Source: Halicephalobus mephisto (lineage: Eukaryota > Nematoda > Chromadorea > Rhabditida > Panagrolaimidae). From it: 64,000 bases of DNA. Location: NCBI GenBank assembly GCA_009193035.1, contig SWDT01000211.1, forward strand, positions 310,001 to 374,000. Reading direction: 5' to 3'. This document shows, in pieces, positions 51,108 to 63,679 of the stretch. A program made the translations under genes and the position numbers. Position 1 is the stretch's first letter. Every line of letters starts with the position of its first letter. The notes under the pieces were generated by a model that was not told the DNA's origin, made no database searches, and was given only the letters and a program-made list of their open reading frames with translations.

Positions 51108-52669
51108 TTAATTCACATTGGCGAGTTCTAGGAGGTATGCAGCCAAGACTTTGGTTCCTTCAATGTAGTTAGAGATGTTGATTTTCTCGTTTTGAGAGTG
51201 GGCCATGTCGTCTGAAGCACCAATAGGGAGGAGCATGACACTCTTCTGTGTTAGTTCCTGGAAAGTCAAGGTGACTGGGATACTACCGCCTTCACGAATG
51301 TAATCAGGCTCAACCCCAAAGACTTTCTTAATAGCAGCGGCGCCAGCTTGATAGTGAGGGTCGTTGTAGTCAGCAAGCCATGAACGGTTTCCTTGGAAGG
51401 GGATGGGTCTGAATTTGTTGGGAGACTTTCTCTGAGCCCAAAGTTTGTTCAAATAGTTAACGACTAGTTTGTCTACATCTTCGGGTTCCATGTTAGGAAC
51501 AATACGAATGCTGAACTTCCCAATGACCTTGGAAGGAATGACTGTTTTGGCTCCAGGTCCGTGGAAGGCCCCTTCTATTCCATGGATAGATAATGATGGG
51601 AAACGCCAGCGATTCATCAAAATCTCTACCTTGTCTTCAGTCGTCAGTTTGTCAGCTTGGATATCTCGTTTGTAAGCCTCGACATCAAAGTCAATCTTCT
51701 TGTAGAGTTCCACTTCCTCTGGAGTAACTGGAGCCACAAGTTCCTGGAGCCCATCGATTTTGATTTTCCCAGAAACATCGATCAACTGGGAAAAGAGCCA
51801 ACAGAGATCTGAGACTCCATCGTGGCTGAAATTACTCGACTACAATGACATAATGAAGAAAAGTACTCACATAGTGCCACCGAAGACTCCGGAATGCAAG
51901 TCCTGCTTCGCGGCGATGATCTCGACTCCGTAGTAACAAATGCCACGAAGACCGTAGGTGATACAAGGCTTGTTCTTCCCCAGCCAATAATTGTCCGAGA
52001 TGCATGTGAAGTCGACATCCGATAAGAACGAGTCTTTGTGAGCCTTCAGGATATCGTCTAGTCCCTCCGACCCACTTTCCTCCATTCCTTCAAGGACAAA
52101 CTTGATGTTGACGGGAACATCAACCTTCAATTCGTGCATCACTTCGATGGCGTTGATCCAGGCAATAACTGGGCCTTTGTCATCGGTAGATCCACGGCCA
52201 TACAACTTCCCATCCTTCTCAATCAACTTGAATGGGTCAGTGTCCCAGCCATCACTGATATCAGCAGGCTGAACATCAAGATGTCCGTAAACAAGCAGTG
52301 TTTTCTTGGATTTGTCTTTGCCTAAAGTGGCGAAAAGGACAGGAGGAAGAGGGATTTCTTTTCCATCTGCTAGTTTTTGAGTTCCATTAGGAATTTGCTC
52401 ACAAACAGCGCCCAAACGTTCAAGTTCCTGCAACAAAAGATAAACATTCATATATAAAACTAAAACCAAACCTTTTGTGTCCATGCAATCATAGCAAAAA
52501 CATCATTGCGGTAAGCAGCATCCGCTGAAACACTGGGAATCTCAACTGCCTTCCTGAGACGTTCAATAAATCCTGTTTGGCGCTTATCAATAGCGCTGAA
52601 AGCTTAATTACTTTATCAGCTGCCCAGAAGTCAGAAAACTCACGCGGCAATTTTCTCATACGCAGACAT
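51108..52669 (-). CDS. Cytosolic nonspecific dipeptidase (CNDP2-like, M20 metallopeptidase)
   Basis: Hydrolyses dipeptides in the cytosol with two metal ions. Start MSAYEKIAA at 52669, then [16 protein letters not shown]. Metal and catalytic residues are visible in order: YGHLDVQP (His and catalytic Asp), [10 protein letters not shown] (bridging Asp), [11 protein letters not shown] (catalytic Glu and metal Glu), FTCISDNYW (Asp) and [13 protein letters not shown] (His). The dimerisation/lid domain lies between. Exons end at 52669-52645, about 52597-52471, 52425-51874 and 51829-51108; introns are short. No signal peptide, so cytosolic CNDP2 type rather than secreted carnosinase. The C. elegans counterpart is probably pes-9. 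Confidence 0.93.
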
Positions 52670-53502
52670 TAGGGCTTCGAATGGACCTCAAAGGGATCTG
52701 ACAAACGATCACTGAATACCTAAAAAAGTTCCGATTGATTACTATTAAAACAATTCGTAAACATTGGAAAAACTGAGCGTGTATACAGGGAGAGAGAAAA
52801 ATTCGCTCTTGTCAGTACCAATTATTCGCAATGTGCGAGGGATAAGTGCGCGTTCATGAACTCGTTCTCTCCCGAGGTTAATTTTTTTCCAAATCTAAAA
52901 ACAACGATTCCAAAGACCAAAAGTCGAATTGAATAATAAGGTAAAGTGTTGAATTCACTTATGGAATGCAAGTTTTTATGAGTTATCGGCCCTTTTTAAT
53001 TGGCGGTACTTCTTTCAAAGAAAAAGTAATAACCAAGATTGGGAAATCACACGATCAAAAGTGTAGGATGATGGATACTGATGATTGGTGTCTATCAGCC
53101 TCAAGATCTAACGAGTGGTTGTATAACTTATGTATAAAAAACAACAAAAAAAGTGTTATCACGGAATTGCGCTTTACAAGGTGCCAGTCATGAGGACGAG
53201 ATTCCGATTCTAGACATTTGAAAAAGGTAAAGTCTAAGGTTGAAACTTCCAGACAGCCGAATTATCGTCTGTTGTTCGCAAAAAATGGTTAAAATCCTTA
53301 TCAACAAAGGCTTAGTACTCATAATCTCGATTAAAATTCATGCAGTCCATTGAGGATCTCAATATGATGAGTATTCAGGACTCAGAGAACTGTCTAGTAG
53401 AAATTGATCTTTTAAAGTGTGCAGCTCTGTCCAGATAACACATTTCATATGAATGAAAGTATACTTTATAAAATCAGCGAAACTCAACAAATTGACAACA
53501 AT
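52670..53502. other. Intergenic
   Basis: Upstream of the dipeptidase and downstream of BUD23. No gene supported; a 75-codon frame at 52966-53193 has no splice context or family resemblance. Confidence 0.55.
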
Positions 53503-54582
53503 TTAGAAAGCATGACGACGTTTTCGACCAGTATACTTTGTATTCGGCCGAACTTCTCTGAAAAGAGTCTTTAACAAAAGTAAAAAACCAGATAACCCAC
53601 TTTCCTTGACGTTGCATACGCTCTTTCTTGGCTTCGATGTAAGCTCTCGAACCTTTGAGAGGTTTGGCGTTCTTCTCTCTTCCAGTGACCCATGTGCTGT
53701 AGTTAACAAAAATTTATCAGTTTCAAAGACCAAACAAATTAGAGGCTTACCGACGCTTAATGTTACTAACATGAGAAGATTGGGGTTCTTCGTCAGTCAA
53801 GGCTCTGGGCAGTTTTTGAATTCCACCTGTCATCAAAACCAAATACATCCTGGAATTAATCATTATTTCTTAAGCAAAATAAAACAAATTACTTCTTCGC
53901 TTTAGTACTGTTGGGATAATCGACGACTAAACCTCCATTGAAGCCAGCTTGAACGGCTTGCTGCATGATGAAATCACTCTGATCAGCGGATTCTGGGTAA
54001 AATTGAAATACAGCCCGACTTCCTCGATCTAAAGCTCCATACAAAGTCTGGAAAAAGTGGAGCAGACGTTTTTTGGGGCTTTCCCCTTTTGAATTGGCAT
54101 GACAGAGCCACTGGATAGCAGAGATACTGATGGCGCCATCAAAGATGCCAGGACGAAATGGACATCCTCTACCCATATCTTGTAGTATCAATTCACCTTG
54201 GCATTCATTGTCCTCTTTAGCGATCTTCAGCATGTGTTCACTAATATCCAAACCAACCCAATGGTGGCCATTTTCACTGAGAACTTCACCACTCAATCCA
54301 GAGCCGCATCCAATATCCAGGAGAAAGCATTGCTTTTCTGGAGGCAAGGCCAGAAGTTCCAATGCACGTTCAGCCATCTCATTTTGAATTTGGATAATGT
54401 GAGAGCTAAAATCAGGCCACTTAAGGAAATGAAATCACAATTAACAAACTTTGTTGTGTATTTACGGGCTTCAACATCATTATAGTACTGAAAATTAAGA
54501 ATTCATATATCAAACCTCTTCAATGATAAGCTAGACTTACTAATTCAGGTGGTCCAAGATGTTCTGGACGTTTCGAAGCCAT
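53503..54582 (-). CDS. BUD23: BUD23/WBSCR22 18S rRNA (guanine-N7) methyltransferase
   Basis: Methylates a conserved G of 18S rRNA with TRMT112 as partner and is needed for small-subunit export. [14 protein letters not shown] is the family N-terminus (start 54582), followed by [17 protein letters not shown]. The SAM-binding motif is [13 protein letters not shown], then [10 protein letters not shown] and the motif [20 protein letters not shown]. The C-terminal arm has [12 protein letters not shown] and the nuclear signal TGRKRRHAF at the end (stop at 53503). At least six exons, all with short introns. Full-length for the family. Confidence 0.95.
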
Positions 54583-54977
54583 CTCAATAAAACAAAACTT
54601 GAATATTAAAATAAGAATTATAGGAAAAGAAAAACCACTAAAGTGATTTACATAAAGAACGGATTGCCAAGATGTTTGATTCCTTTTTTGAGAAATCTAT
54701 ATCGAGTTTTCAGCTTTTTTTATTATTGATCTTCTGAAATATTTTCTTCTTCGCCTACTTTTCACATGGAATAATGGTGATATAACATCTAAAGCCATAA
54801 TCGTTTGTTGTAAATTGATTTTTTTTGATATTCATATGCGCTCGAATTTCCCGCGGTTCCCTGTTGATTTCCGATTTTTGGTCTGCAATTGACGACTCAA
54901 ATTATTTGCCTTCTGCATGATAATACTTTCGGGTTTTTTTAGTTCTTCATTATTAATTTTGATTTTCAGTTTCCATC
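54583..54977. promoter_or_regulatory. Divergent promoter of BUD23 and V-ATPase D
   Basis: 395 bp between the two start codons, very T-rich on the right side and ending in the TTTTCAG acceptor at 54969 just before the V-ATPase D start. It should hold both promoters. No TATA-like element stands out. Confidence 0.6.
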
Positions 54978-55876
54978 ATGTCTGGAGGAGGGAAGGATAG
55001 AATTGCCGTTTTTCCATCGCGCATGTGAGTTTTCATATATGGTCTTCGGGTAATAAGAAGCAATCCTTGGTTACAGGGCGCAAACAACCATGAAGACTCG
55101 TCTGAAAGGTGCTCAAAAGGGTCACAGCTTGTTGAAGAAGAAGGCTGATGCTTTGAATCTTCGTTTCCGTGAGATTCTGAAGAAGATTGTTCAAACCAAG
55201 AACACCATGGGCGACGTTCTTCGTGAAGCCTCTTTTTCACTCGCCGAAGCTAAGTTCACTGCCGGAGACTTTACTCATACTGTTATTCAGAATGTGAATC
55301 AGTCTCAATATCGTGTTCGCATGAAGAAGGATAATGTCGTCGGTTAGTTTTATATCCGTGAGTCCTGGATAACTCTTCTTTTTAGGTGTTTTCTTGCCCG
55401 TCTTCGAAGCTTATGCTGATGGACCTGACACCTATGATTTGATTGGTCTCGGTAAAGGAGGATCCAACATTGCCCGCCTGAAGAAAAACTACAGCAAAGC
55501 CGTCGAGCTTCTGGTTGAGTTAGCTACCTTGCAGACTTGCTTTATCACCCTCGATGAAGCCATCAAGATTACTAATCGTCGTGTGAACGCCATTGAGCAC
55601 GTCATTATCCCTAAGATCGAGAACACGTTGACATATATCGTCACAGAATTGGACGAAATGGAACGTGAGGAATTCTTCCGGTATGTTTTCCCTCGCAAGA
55701 GATCTTAATCGATGTTTATTTCTAGAATGAAGAAGATTCAAGCCAAGAAGAAGAAGGACAGAGCCAATGCTGAAGCTGAGGCCGAAGCTGAAAATCTAAA
55801 AATAGCAGCTCCGGATGACGGTCAAGTGAAAAGCATCCTTGACCAGGAAGATGACGTTCCTATCCTCTTTAGCTAA
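54978..55876 (+). CDS. vha-14: V-type ATPase subunit D (V1 stalk)
   Basis: Central stalk subunit of the proton pump, a long coiled-coil. Reads [20 protein letters not shown], then [18 protein letters not shown] with heptad-rich helices, [40 protein letters not shown] and a C-terminal helix [18 protein letters not shown], ending PILFS at 55876. The ATG lies eight bases after a TTTTCAG acceptor (54969), a trans-splice site. Four short exons. Divergent from BUD23. Confidence 0.97.
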
Positions 55877-56316
55877 CTCATTTCACTTCTCTAATAATTG
55901 TCGGTGTTGCTTAGGGGCGTATAGTTTATGATTTTAACTGTAACCAAGTGGTTCTTGCAAGCTTGGTCTAAGTGCAGAGATGTTTTGCCCAACATGAGTT
56001 TGAACTTGTAAATTTCTATATATGAAAATAAAACACATCCAAATAATGTCTGGAAAAGACAGCTTCAAATGGAGTCTAACTCATTTGGCCTATTAACCAA
56101 TACGAACAACAGCCAAAGAAGTAGATACATGTCGGTTTTGGTGCGTCCGCCTGTTCTCGAGTGCGCGGTTATTGACGTGGTCCTTTCCTTGTGCATCCTT
56201 CCATTCGACTTTATCCTGCGGCTAAAAAACCGAAAACGGCAGATTGAGCTTCATTTTGGGAAATGTGGCGTAAATTCTACTGAATGTGATCCATTATTTT
56301 ACTGAAATTCTCCAAA
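55877..56316. other. 3' UTR of V-ATPase D and upstream region of cytochrome b561
   Basis: An AATAAA lies near 56025. A 78-codon frame at 56069-56305 has no ATG-linked family match and is most likely chance. The gap of 440 bp is too long for a tight operon. Confidence 0.5.
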
Positions 56317-57190
56317 ATGTCATTGATATTTGAATCTTACAACATTCTGAGCGAACACCAAAGTAACAGACTCTTCAATGGAGTTCTTGCTGCTTCTCAA
56401 ATTTGCGGTAAGATAGCCATTTTTGTTTTCATCGATAATGTTGGATTCTAGGAATTCTGGCTGTACTATCTGTTGCCTTCTGGATGGGTGGCTACAATGA
56501 AGGAGGATTTGCTTGGAGTACGGACCCTGAAAAGCAGTTCCATTATCACCCAACTTTTATGTCAATGGGATTGGTTTTCCTCTTCGGAGAAGCCGCCATT
56601 GTCTATCGAGTCTTCCGTCATGAGAAGAAGCGCTTCACTAAATTACTTCATTTGGTAATTCATTCTTCTGCTTTGATTTTCGTGTTCATCGCCCTCAAAG
56701 CTGTTTGGGATTCCCACGACTATCACCGAGCTCCTGATGGAACTTTAGCCCCACTCCCGAACCTCTACTCTCTCCACTCGTGGATTGGAATCATCACTGT
56801 CGTTGGTTACTGCCTACAGGTTGCTTTGCTTATCTCTTTTTGCTCTAAATAATTAAATTTTAGTATATTTTCGGATTCGTTACCTTCTTCTTTCCCGGAC
56901 TAAACATGGATATCCGGAAATTCTCGCTTCCCTTCCATCAGCTATTTGGAGTGATCCTCATGATTGCAGTGACAGCGGCAGCTCTCATGGGCATTTCTGA
57001 AAGAGCAGCTTGGAAACATACGTGCTGGACAAAACACGGAGAACTGTGTGGACAGCAATTGATGGCCAACTTCCTCGGATTAAACATCATTGGGTACACA
57101 ACCTGTGTTCTCTTCATCGTCATGAACCCTCGCTGGAAGAGAAAGCCTCTTCCCGAAGAAGAATGTCTTTATCCATTGTCCACCGATTAG
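56317..57190 (+). CDS. Cytochrome b561 family transmembrane ferrireductase
   Basis: A six-helix diheme protein that passes electrons from ascorbate across a membrane. Starts MSLIFESYNILSEHQSNR; the core has FHYHPTFMSMGLVFLFGEA, HLVIHSSALIFVFIALKAVWDSH, LYSLHSWIGIITVVGYCLQ and LPFHQLFGVILMIAVTAAALMG, with the four conserved histidines expected to bind two hemes. Three exons; the C-terminal tail (NPRWKRKPLPEEE) is cytosolic. C. elegans has two members. ATG chosen as first in frame before the core. Confidence 0.93.
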
Positions 57191-59751
57191 TTTCAACTGT
57201 AGCCAAACTTTTCTTGACATGATCTCAAATTCTTAGAGTTCTATATCTGACCAAAGCATAATCAAAATATTGATAAATCGAAACAGGCAACATTAGTCAC
57301 AAATAAGTAATTTGGGATATGATAGAAAAATAAACAAGACATCAGAAGAAAATCATTCATTATCGAGTTGCGGAATCCTGTGAAAATAGAAAATAGTTAT
57401 ATATAAACACACTGGTGAACTTCTAAATATAGAGTAGTCGAGAAACTCTGATCTTCATCTTGAATAGCAATCGAATTCATAGTCTCATAATCCAACACCG
57501 GAGATGTTGCTAAAAATAAGTTGTTTACAGTTTATAAATCCATTCTACTATGGACTTTGATGTTACCCACGCTTTTCTTCACAATAGAATTAGAGCATCT
57601 TTCTGCACTGAATTTATTTCACAGGAAACACATTTCTAATATTAGTAGGAAAAAAGAAAGTAATCCGCATCATGGAGACTCTTAAATTGCACGTAATTCC
57701 TCCTTCATTTTCCAGGTAATTTCCATTCACACCTTGGGAAATCCAGAACCCTGTGATTATCAGGGTTTCGTGTCGGGAGCTCACATTTCATGGTATTTTT
57801 CCTTGAACAAAGATAGTTTGAAATCATCAGTTTTAAAATAAGCATTTTTTGTGAATTTTCCAGAAAGTTTATAATTATTGGTCAGATATTCAGACCACGA
57901 AACTCATTTTTCAAATTTTTACTATGTCTTTCTATTTTTGTTTCAGAATTTTGTCGTGTTCAACTGGAATATCTCCAGAAACTGCCATTAGTTACTCGTG
58001 TAATTTGTTACGGTATGTCCCTCGTAGGTGTGGAAAAATTTCGTTTCACAACTCGATATCTTATTGAATCTGCGAACCATACTCTCAACAAGGAAATCAA
58101 TTTTACTTTTCTCACTGCGAATGTATTGCTTTTCAGAATTCGTCGTCGTTAGATTTTCAATTAGTCGAAGAAAAAATTAATTCTACTACCGAAATAACAA
58201 TTTTAAAATGCAAATTAAAAGTTTTCTGCTTTTGATTTCTTGTAAGTTACGAATAACACCTGGCTTCAAGCTACCTTCAACTTGCCTGACTTCAATTTCT
58301 GGAATTAATGAATAACTCAATAACCTACAGCCACTTTAGTAATAAACATTCTACTATGGACACGAAAATCTCCAGAAAAACAACTGACATGTCCAAGATG
58401 ACGAGACAAGGCTCCAACTCGCAAACTTGCAATTTCCTCATTTTTATTCATTAATAATTTACTTAGCATCAGAGAGAACCTCCTAAATTGGATGAAGCAA
58501 TCGTCAATTTTTCACTTGCAAAACATTAAAGTATTTAACATAGTACCGATGGTCTTGGTTTTTAATACCACTAACATCGTTGCTAATTTTTCTTGAATTA
58601 AATTCAAATTGCATCTGTGGAAAAGAGTTCTTCGCGATTTAATTACTTCGTCACGTAAGCCTTGATAGTTCGTTTTCCTTTTGCTTCCAGAAATTACAGA
58701 ATCGCGCGGAAGTCCGGTGCCTGAGGTTATTTGTGTTGTGGAAAATTTTCTAATAAACTTGTTTCCATCGTTGATAATTGATTTAGTTCAAAATCTCAAA
58801 GGTCGGGGGGCGTGGATTAATTTGTGCAATTTTTCATATTTCAGCTGGTATTTTAAAAAAATTCCTAATCGAAACATGATGCTTCTTTTGTTTATAATCC
58901 GATATCCCTGGCTGTAAAACTTGATATTGTTTATTTCTTTGTCTCGGAAAAAAGAAAGAACAATCAGCAGGTCTTTTTGAAAAACACGTCTTTGGATCCT
59001 TGTACATTATACATAAGTAACACCTTGTCGAACTTTCAACCATATTCTGCCAATGTTGACGTAAAGTTTAGGAAGGAAAGCTCAGGTTGGTGGTGAAACT
59101 AAATTTTCTAAGGTGTATGTCCTTGTCCTGTTGCACCTTTTTGAAACGGCCGCAAGCTTCAAAGCGTGATAAATGTCATTCGTGACATTACAATCCCACG
59201 CAATTTCTAATTCAATCGATAATTTTGTAGATTATGATTTTTCTTATTTTTCTGAAGATTCTTACTTTTACGACGAATATACTTGCGTTTTTCCGTTGGG
59301 CTCTCTTTCTTCATCAGCTTTATTAATTATCCGAGACGCTTTCATGTCGTGGAATCAAGTGTCTTCAGCTTGGTGTTTTTGAAACGGGGTTAGTCTGGCT
59401 CTTCACACGTTGAATCTTAGGGGATAATATCTCCAAGACCTCTAATTATTCCATTCCGGCCAGGAAAATAAATGTAGATGCCTTCAAGTACATCTCATTC
59501 GCATATTTATCATTTCACTGATTTACTTTAATTCAGAACAAGATATTAAAGAATATGTTAAATAGTCTTTTCCTTGACTTAATGTCATTTGGAGATTTCC
59601 TCGAAATTCGTGTTTTTATCTATCATAATGTTCTTATTCTAAATTTCGCTGACTTTGCAGGTTTCATTTGGTATTCTCCATCCAATGCAAACTTGGTAAA
59701 ACTTTTTCCGGTTCAATACTTTGAAGACAATTGACCAAAATCGACTTTGAA
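57191..59751. other. Gene-poor interval
   Basis: No recognised gene. A minus-strand open stretch with good splice borders (about 57520-57424, then DSATR and stop near 57363) has no continuation upstream. The plus-strand small spliced frame at 57672-58152 is listed separately. Confidence 0.4.
57672..58152 (+). CDS. Tiny spliced frame, 41 residues, doubtful
   Basis: Exons 57672-57715, 57947-58012 and 58137-58152 join in phase with consensus-like borders (TCCAG|GTAATT, TTTCAG|A, ACG|GTATGT, TTTCAG|A). The product is METLKLHVIPPSFSR... with two cysteines, ending RIRRR. There is no signal peptide and no family. It may be a spliced non-coding transcript or chance. Confidence 0.18.
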
Positions 59752-61723
59752 ATGTCGGAGGAACAAATTCGTGAACAATTTTTCAATGCTTCTGAAGCTG
59801 AGAGATACGTAAGTTGCTTTTCGGAATAGTTTTCCCGTTCTTGGTAAATGTGAGGGTATCGTGTCCTTTTAGGGGGATTTAGTCGAAATTGAGTTCAACA
59901 ATTGTCGACAATTGAGAAACTGAAAAGCCACAACCTTGTAAGAGTATTGTTGACTGCTAAAGGCGAGGTTCCAATAGGTTGACTGCTTTCCATTTTGTGG
60001 TTTTTCATTTTAGCCTTGAAAGCATTTTTTCCTTCTTAACGGAGTGGAGGAGTGAACAAAGTGTCTGTTGTGAGGATAGAGCCACATTTAGAACATTTAC
60101 TCGTTTTTCCATCGCTTTCTGAATTTAGCTATCCTTTGTTGTTTGGCTTCTCGTAATCAAAACTATAAAGTTGTTTTTTAGAACCTAGCAATGGCTCTAC
60201 AGGGGGAATACGAGGTAACCGATGTCCTCCCACCCCCCAACCACGAGGACCTCCATGTGCTGATCATGGCAGTCGGGTACATGCTCCTCTTCCTATTCGG
60301 CACTTGTGGGAATGTCGCTGTCCTGACTACCATATACCACGTCGTTCGCTCAAGAAGAGCAAATTTAGACAACACCTTGATCTACGTTATCGTCCTCTCT
60401 TGTGTTGATTTTGGTGTCTGTCTTTCACTCCCGTTTACGGTAATCGACCAAATCCTCGGTTTCTGGATGTTTGGATCCATCGTTTGTAAACTCCACGCTG
60501 TCTTGGAAAACTTTGGGAAGGTTTTGTCAGCTCTCATCCTGACTGCTATGTCCTTCGATAGATTTGCTGGAGTCTGTCATCCTCAGAAACGGTGGCTTCG
60601 CTCTACTTCACTGGCAGTCTGTATTCTCATAGGTAAGTCATTAGAAGCTTTAATATTTAATGAGTTTTATTTAGGGCTTGCTGCCTACGCCCTGGTTACC
60701 CTCTGCCCTCTCCTCTGGAGCTTCACGTCCAGAGAACTAGTTCTTTTTGAAAAAGAAACCGCTCCTAGGAAGAAAACCCGCATGCGGATCGAAAAGTGCA
60801 CCATGGTGAACATCACAAGTACCGTATTCACGATGTTTACAGTATTCCTTTTTGTTCTTTGTTACTTGATTCCCTTATTTTTGGTCGCTTTCTTTTATTC
60901 GAGATTACTCGGGAAGCTTCGACAACATGCTAGACAATTTACGGTAAGATTTTGTAACCTTGCGAATCTCAAGACTGTTTTAGTCGAGCCATATTCCCCT
61001 TATGCGTATTTCTCTCTATACTCTGGCGGTGGCTTGTTTCTATTTCATCTGCTGGACCCCTTTCTGGATTGCTACGGCTTACGCGGTTTATTTGGAATAC
61101 ACAGAGGATCCAGGAGCAAGGGTTCCGCCAGTGTTTGTCTACAGTATGTATTTTATCCACGCCTTGCCATTTACAAACTCGGCCGTCAATTGGATTCTTT
61201 ATGGTGAATTTTTATATCTAATTCAATTTATATTTGCATTTTCCAGGAGCATTAAATAGTCAACTACAGCATCGATACCGGGGAAGTCGCACGACCGACA
61301 CTACAATCGTCAACGGGTTCAGTACCTGTCCCACAATGAAGGTAGTCCCATCCATGCACGGCATAGGTGGCTCGAAAGTAAATTTTAAAACATCCCAATA
61401 ATCAGTTAATTGAATTTTATTAATTTTGGTGTTTTCAGAGTCCGGAAAATCAATATCTGAAAGCACTTATTCCTTCGGAGAATGGGTGTTATGAACAAAA
61501 AAACGGGAACACCAAAACGAGCAGTTGTGTCTCCCAGAACGGAAGTAGGGATTTTAATGAAACCTCATCACTTCAACGAAGTGGCACTTTGAAAGACAAA
61601 ACAAATAAGCGGAACAATACTCCGAGCAACAAGAACTTCAGCGACGGCGAAACCGCAAGTGATACGGAATCAATAAGCATCGATTTTTATCTCAACAATC
61701 AACAAGAAGCCACCTTACTGTAA
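59752..61723 (+). CDS. Rhodopsin-family peptide GPCR
   Basis: Exon 1 (59752-59808) encodes MSEEQIREQFFNASEAERY with one glycosylation site; the next exon starts near 60182 (NLAMALQGEYEV). Seven helices: GTCGNVAVL (TM1), LSCVDFGVCLSLPF (TM2), SALILTAMSFDRFAGVCHPQ (TM3 with DRF in place of DRY), WTPFWIATAYAVYL (TM6) and NSAVNWILYG (TM7, with W replacing P of NPxxY). The conserved TM3 cysteine (GSIVCKL) is present. A long serine/asparagine-rich tail ends NNQQEATLL at 61723. Introns are 40-60 bp. Somatostatin/allatostatin-like wording in TM3 suggests a peptide ligand; the exact receptor is not named. Confidence 0.85.
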
Positions 61724-61987
61724 CTCCAAAGAACGGGTTCAAAAAACATTCCCGTTGATTGAATTACATTATTTATTTCTTTACTGGTAACATTTTTATT
61801 AGAAAAATTATCTTTGCCACGTTTGAGCTCCAAATTAAAAATTATGCAATTTATTGTTTTTCATTTCTATAATTCTTTGTTGCTGAGCAGATAAAGAGAA
61901 TATTCACGCCGTATGGAATTGGAACCGCTGTTGACAAGTGAATGTGAGATCAGGGGAAACAGACGGTGACAAGGGTTAAAGCTTTGA

Positions 61988-62858
61988 TCACATTGCACTG
62001 GATATAAGGATATCAGCTTTGGTATTGGATTTACTTATCGAAGCACTGAACTCACTCATGTCGTTGGATTTACAAATAGAAAGTGGAGGATTCTTTTCTT
62101 TGTGGTACTTTTCGTCATGAGCTGTCCAAGCTTTGAAGTAGATGAAACACCGGTAAAGAATATACATCATAAAAATCACTATCACAGTATATCCGAGAAG
62201 TGGAAGGACGATATTCAGCCAACCATAGGTTTGAAAAGGGAGGCCTTGTTTGGACTTCTCAACTTGTTCGAGGATCATCATGAAGGAAGATATATCCGCA
62301 AATCCCCCGATTGTTACTTGGCTTAGAGCAAATGGAAGGAGATAAAACCGCTTACATTGGTATAATCCGACATAAAGGATTCCTAAAGGTGGCATTTGGA
62401 GAAGTCTGCATGCCATCAAGACAATTATCCTGGCACTAATGTTGCCTTGCCTTAAATCCTCATGAGTGATCAGGAATATAAGACCGCCCACAATTTCTTG
62501 GAGCACCAAAGTACAGAAAATATAAGTAGCGATTTTCACATGGAATAAACGGAAACAGACTCGGTAGCTACTGGAGTCGAAGAAACGATTGTCACGAGGG
62601 TCTCTTTCGCAGAATTCCTGAAAATCACAAGTGAAAAAAGTGCACCCAATTAGGCCAAAATCAATTGGGACTAATTTGAAATCGAGATATCGGAAATCCG
62701 TCGAGCAATTTTAACATCGAAATGCGTGGGATGTTTAATTTCAAAACTGAACTTACTTCTGAAGTTCGACGAACAAAATCCACCAGAGGTTCACAATTTC
62801 GGATCTTGTCCAAATCCGTCAATGACGTTGAGCCACGTACTTTTGGTAGCACCATCAT
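61988..62858 (-). CDS. Small multi-pass membrane protein, unrecognised
   Basis: Two exons (62858-62757 and 62617-61988) encode 243 residues. ATG at 62858 follows a TTTTCCAG acceptor by nine bases, as for trans-splicing. Residues 1-60 are polar (MMVLPKVRGSTSL...); then four hydrophobic helices, the first with the block VKIATYIFCTLVLQEIVGGL, the last LGYTVIVIFMMYILYRCFIY. The C-terminal 50 residues are polar and serine-rich. It may belong to a nematode-specific four-helix family; the next gene upstream is of similar type. Confidence 0.65.
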
Positions 62859-63679
62859 GCAATAACAATCTGGAAAAATATCATGTGAATGTCGACAATT
62901 TGCAGAAATGTTTACGGATTACAAATAATAAAGTTATCGGGAAAGGTCACGCTAAATTACTTCGCTTTTAGTGTTAACTAAGAGAGGGAGTCTCGGAAAT
63001 GAAAAGAACAGGTGTTTTTAAAACTGCAAAGATCGAAATATGTGCTTCGATGTAGGGACTTGACATGTGATAAAACAAATAATTGGATAAACAAAATCCA
63101 TGACCCACGGATGAATTTCCCAAAAAATAAATATGAGAATTTCTGATTCCAATTTGGGTCTCTATCCTATCAGTCCTAGGCCGTAAGGGATCTAGGAAGG
63201 CGGGCCACGAGGATCCATGATTTTCTCATGCTGAAATTGTTGGCGCCAAGACAATTGAGGAATGCGGACAAACGTTCATTTATTTGTCGGTCGGCCTCAG
63301 TTGCACTCTGGCTTTCTGAAAGAGGAATAGACAGCTACTCTGGTGAAAAACAAGGGACTCCTCCGGAGCAAGTTAGCTCTAAGGCTTTTAAAAGAAAAAC
63401 TGCAAGGGTGGTTTCGTGTTAATTCTCGCTTCTGTTGAGCGACTAGAAAATAATTTATCTATTATAAGTGCCGGACGAGAACTTTGGTTAAGTTGGAAAA
63501 AGTTGTTTTTCAGCTGTGGAGTGCCCTCATTTGGTTAGCTAATCTAAAAAGCGATTTTCCATGCTCGGTTGTCTTTGAACTTTCGAACATGTAATTTCTT
63601 TATCCAATTAAAAATAACTGATACAAATCAGCAACTAATCCATTATCTTTCTTATACACGTAAGACTATTTTCCGACCT
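62859..63679. other. Intergenic
   Basis: No gene supported. The two minus-strand membrane-protein genes flank it. Confidence 0.5.

Noticed and set aside
53606..53905. Plus-strand 99-codon frame
   Set aside because: Antisense shadow of BUD23 exons.
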